NCBI GenBank assembly: GCA_029962745.1
Contig: CM057159.1
Span: forward strand, 26,909,010 to 26,973,009
Reading direction: 5' to 3'
DNA length: 64,000 nt
Source: Echinometra lucunter
Lineage: Eukaryota > Echinodermata > Echinoidea > Camarodonta > Echinometridae
Made by a program: the position numbers and the translations under genes. The number at the start of each line of letters is the position of its first letter. The stretch's first letter is position 1. Of the stretch, positions 61,443 to 64,000 are shown one piece after another. The notes beneath the pieces were generated by a model. It was given only the letters and a program-made list of their open reading frames with translations, searched no databases and was not told the DNA's origin.

Positions 61443-63585
61443 CCTGTTTGGTGGTACCCTGTCTGAACGATGGGACATGTACCGAAACTTTAGAGGGATA
61501 TACCTGTATGTGTCATAACGGTTACCATGGACCACGATGCGAAGATAAAGGTAAATAATCTTCCCATTTTTCAGAATGTTCCCTTATTTTTTCCACTTTG
61601 AAAGCCGCTTCCCGGCCTCATGCAGTGTCCCTATTTCTGAAATTTAATTAATTTCGATCTTTTTTTTTCTTCAAAAATCTGCAAGTAGAAACAACTTATT
61701 AATACTGTTAAATTTCCCTCTCAGGCCTGAGGCTTCGCTATTGCCCCTGGACTCGGGGGGTGGGGGAGGAGGGGGAATTCACGGGGTCCGAAATCCTAGC
61801 CATTCGTCTTATGCTGTGTGTGTGTGTGTGTGTGGGTGTGTGTGTGTGTGTGTGTGTGCGTGTGTGTGTGTGTGTGTGCAGTGTGTTGAATCTCCTTTCT
61901 CCTTTAGCCTAATCTAACCTTTCTTTCCCGACATATTTGGGGTGTTACGTGGATGCTGTAAATATATGTTGGACCTCTTTTAAGAATATAATTGTTTATC
62001 ATTATTTACATATTTCTTGTTTATTATTGTTTTTCATCAGACACCTTCCCCTTTTACAAACTCTTGTAGCCGCCCCGTCACTAAATAGACCTGACAGAGG
62101 CGTTTCGCTTGTCATTCCTCTCAATGTTGTCCATTTGCTGATTTGGTAAAACATCCTGCTCGTGTGGTTGTCGGGTGCATACATGACTGAGATGTTCAAT
62201 AATCCTTTTTCACAGATCGTTTCATTACGTCTGTCCATTTTCACGGTGGGAACACAAGTGAAGGGCGAGTGGCCTTTAAGGCTGTAGATGATAGAAACCA
62301 AACAAAGTATTTCCTCAAGAACTCCTGGACCATGCAGGCTTCACATCTTGTATGCAAGTACCTGGGATTCATTAGGGCCTTTGCTACTGTGAGTGGGGAT
62401 GCTTACGATTCGGGTGATCTCAGTAGTTGTTCTCAGTTCGGTGCGATAGCTTGCCCTGCAGATCCTCAGAACATTTCCGAATGCTGGTACGTCTCTGCCC
62501 AGGGGCAAAACACCAGTCTTGTATGGAACGTTGCTGTCGTATGCTGTACTCGTGAGTATTCAGTTCAATTCAAAGAAACATTTATTTTCTTCCACTTGAC
62601 TTGCAGGAGTTAACAATCAAACAAATAAGGATGTTATCTCTCATTGACCAGCTATTCCAGTTGCGGATCCAGGCAGGGGCGCCAAGGGCACGCGTCCTCT
62701 TTAATTTTTTTCTTTAGTGTTTTTTTTTTTACTCCTCGGATAATGGTTCAGTAAGAGCGTTTGCTCTGAAATGAATTATTGCTCTTAAAATGCGACTTTC
62801 GCACACGCTTTTTTGAAAAATTCGTTATCGTTGGTTACCAACCAACACGCCCCCTCGCCGCTGGCGCCTCCCCTATTTCAAATTCCTGGATCCGCCACTG
62901 AGCTATTCTAATATTGTCTTCAAGGTTTGTTTTATACACCGTGAATTATACTTTCCATAGCATGTTCACGATGTGATCCGATACGTTAATGCGCAGAGGA
63001 GCCCTGCATCGTCAACAATCAAGTCCACAATAATCAGTTGGGTGTTCACAAGTGCTAAATTCTCATGAGTATTCAAAAAAGCATGACCAATGGCAATCTA
63101 CATGACAGGTAAGACATGCAGCCAATGCCTTCGGTGGTTTGTTTATTGGTTTTTAATGAGGATAGTCTACAGCTAAAATCAAATTTTCAAATTTTGCAAT
63201 TCGCTTTTTACTACAATGTAAAAAGTAGTTTCCTATGGCATTTCTTCTAGTTGAGACGTGCGGGCCTGTCGGAAGAAGGCTCCGCGAGAGTGTGGTCCCC
63301 GACTCGTCTATCAGCGAATCAAGCTGCTGGCACAACTGGCCACAGGACAGAGTTTGCGGACGTGCTGGACGCCTAGGAGGACCGAACGCATGGGTTACAC
63401 ACTATGCCGATCAAGAAAGTCCTTGGGTACAGATCTACGTCGGTGAGGAGGACTATCTCATAACGGGGGTGCTAACACAGGGAAGATACAGCGTCCGGTA
63501 TGACGAATGGGTGACCTCTTACTACCTGTCCTTCATCTCGGAAGACAGTTGGACGAATTATACTGACTCAAGCAACATGACCAAG
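61443..63585 (+). CDS. extracellular EGF / SRCR-like / discoidin (F5/8C) protein, three exons, incomplete at both ends
   Basis: Exon 61443-61550 encodes one EGF-like module (CLNDGTC, GYTCMCHNGYHGPRCED). Exon 62216-62551 encodes a divergent scavenger-receptor cysteine-rich domain (HGGNTSEGRVAFKAV, SWTMQASHLVCKYLGF, ending VWNVAVVCC). Exon 63251-63585 encodes the first part of a coagulation factor 5/8 C-type (discoidin) domain (ETCGPVGRRLRESVVPDSSI, SCWHNW, SPWVQIYV, VTSYYLSFISED). All three join in phase (1-1, 1-1, then phase 0 at the donor AAG/GTAAAG). The EGF and SRCR exons are symmetric 1-1 exons, typical of shuffled domains. The domains bind ligands or cell surfaces outside the cell; an immune-receptor or adhesion role is inferred from echinoderm SRCR families. 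Five-prime exons (signal peptide) and the rest of the discoidin domain lie outside what I can resolve. Confidence 0.85.
61813..61879. repeat. (TG)n microsatellite
   Basis: TG run with single interruptions, in the intron between the EGF and SRCR exons. Confidence 0.95.
62658..62900. mobile_element. 243 bp hAT-type MITE with perfect 8 bp target duplication
   Basis: Ends CAGTTGCGGATCCAGG and (inverse) CAGTGGCGGATCCAGG. Flanks AGCTATTC at 62650-62657 and 62901-62908 are identical. It lies in the intron between the SRCR and discoidin exons. End sequence CAGTGGCGG is shared with the element at 41072. Confidence 0.93.
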
Positions 63586-64000
63586 GTAAAGCTGACTGGC
63601 AAGCTGTTCCAAAGGTTCTTTCCCTCATTTCTTAATTCTTGCTTGCCGTTTGCTAAACTCGGAGCCTGTAAACTATTTAACTTACGCACAAATCTAATAT
63701 TATTTGAATATCACATCTCTTTCGAGATAAATTAGTAAGGCAAGTAACAAAAATCTTGGAAGCTATTGAAATGGGATAACTTTTATGTTTTGTTTATTTT
63801 GCATGTAAATTCATTTAAAAAAATAAGCACATGATGATTTACAGTGGGATATATTCGAGGATACTTTCAATTTCTTTTCATAAGATGAGGGGGACAGATG
63901 TTCATATTTTGCCAAAGGACCTTAGTAGCATGGCAGGTCGGGGATCCAAACCCCATACATTGTGCATCATAGTCCTTTGCCATAGCCACGAGATCACGGC
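63586..64000 (+). other. intron of the EGF/SRCR/discoidin gene, to the window edge
   Basis: Begins with the donor GTAAAG after AAG. No further exon of the discoidin domain is seen before the window ends. Confidence 0.6.

Overview
This window is eukaryotic, intron-rich, AT-rich animal DNA. Long spacers are packed with microsatellites, G/C homopolymer runs and small inverted-repeat transposons. An echinoderm, most likely a sea urchin, is my best inference. The grounds are an EGF / SRCR-like / discoidin chain, many short inverted-repeat elements, LINE remnants of animal type, GT-AG introns and a eukaryotic tRNA-Ala. I cannot name the species.

Layout. From 0.4 to 9 kb the DNA is repeat-built: a 222-231 bp tandem array, a second array carrying a recurring 17-bp box, and inverted-repeat elements. 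A possible orphan exon lies at 9.1 kb on the minus strand. A decayed two-exon gene of a zinc-binding family lies at 14.9-17.4 kb. A complete 12-exon minus-strand gene runs from 30.2 to 20.0 kb. It encodes a predicted secreted endonuclease/exonuclease/phosphatase (EEP) fold protein. A 1.34-kb transposon with a perfect 8-bp target duplication sits in its last intron.

From 31.4 to 53.9 kb there is a local gene-family neighbourhood. Two near-identical copies of a 2.55-kb unit (about 33.3-35.9 and 48.5-51.1 kb) each carry one small two-exon gene whose ATG start codon is interrupted by the intron. Eight copies of one promoter-like module occur here in both orientations. Between the two units lie a LINE endonuclease fragment (39.7-40.2 kb), a small membrane protein with PPxY motifs (41.6-42.9 kb), a composite nested inverted-repeat element (43.9-45.0 kb) and a 5'-truncated LINE (46.0-47.8 kb).

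The right end holds a large trinucleotide repeat (52.8-53.5 kb), a tRNA-Ala(AGC) gene (54.75 kb), more inverted-repeat elements including one with TTAA ends, and three exons of a plus-strand extracellular receptor-like gene that continues beyond the window.

The most unusual signals are the promoter-module cluster bounding the duplicated gene unit, the AT|G split start codons, the clustered 17-bp box, and many small transposons that can be delimited to the base by their target duplications. Exon structures were built by hand from reading frame, splice sites and phase. No similarity search was run.
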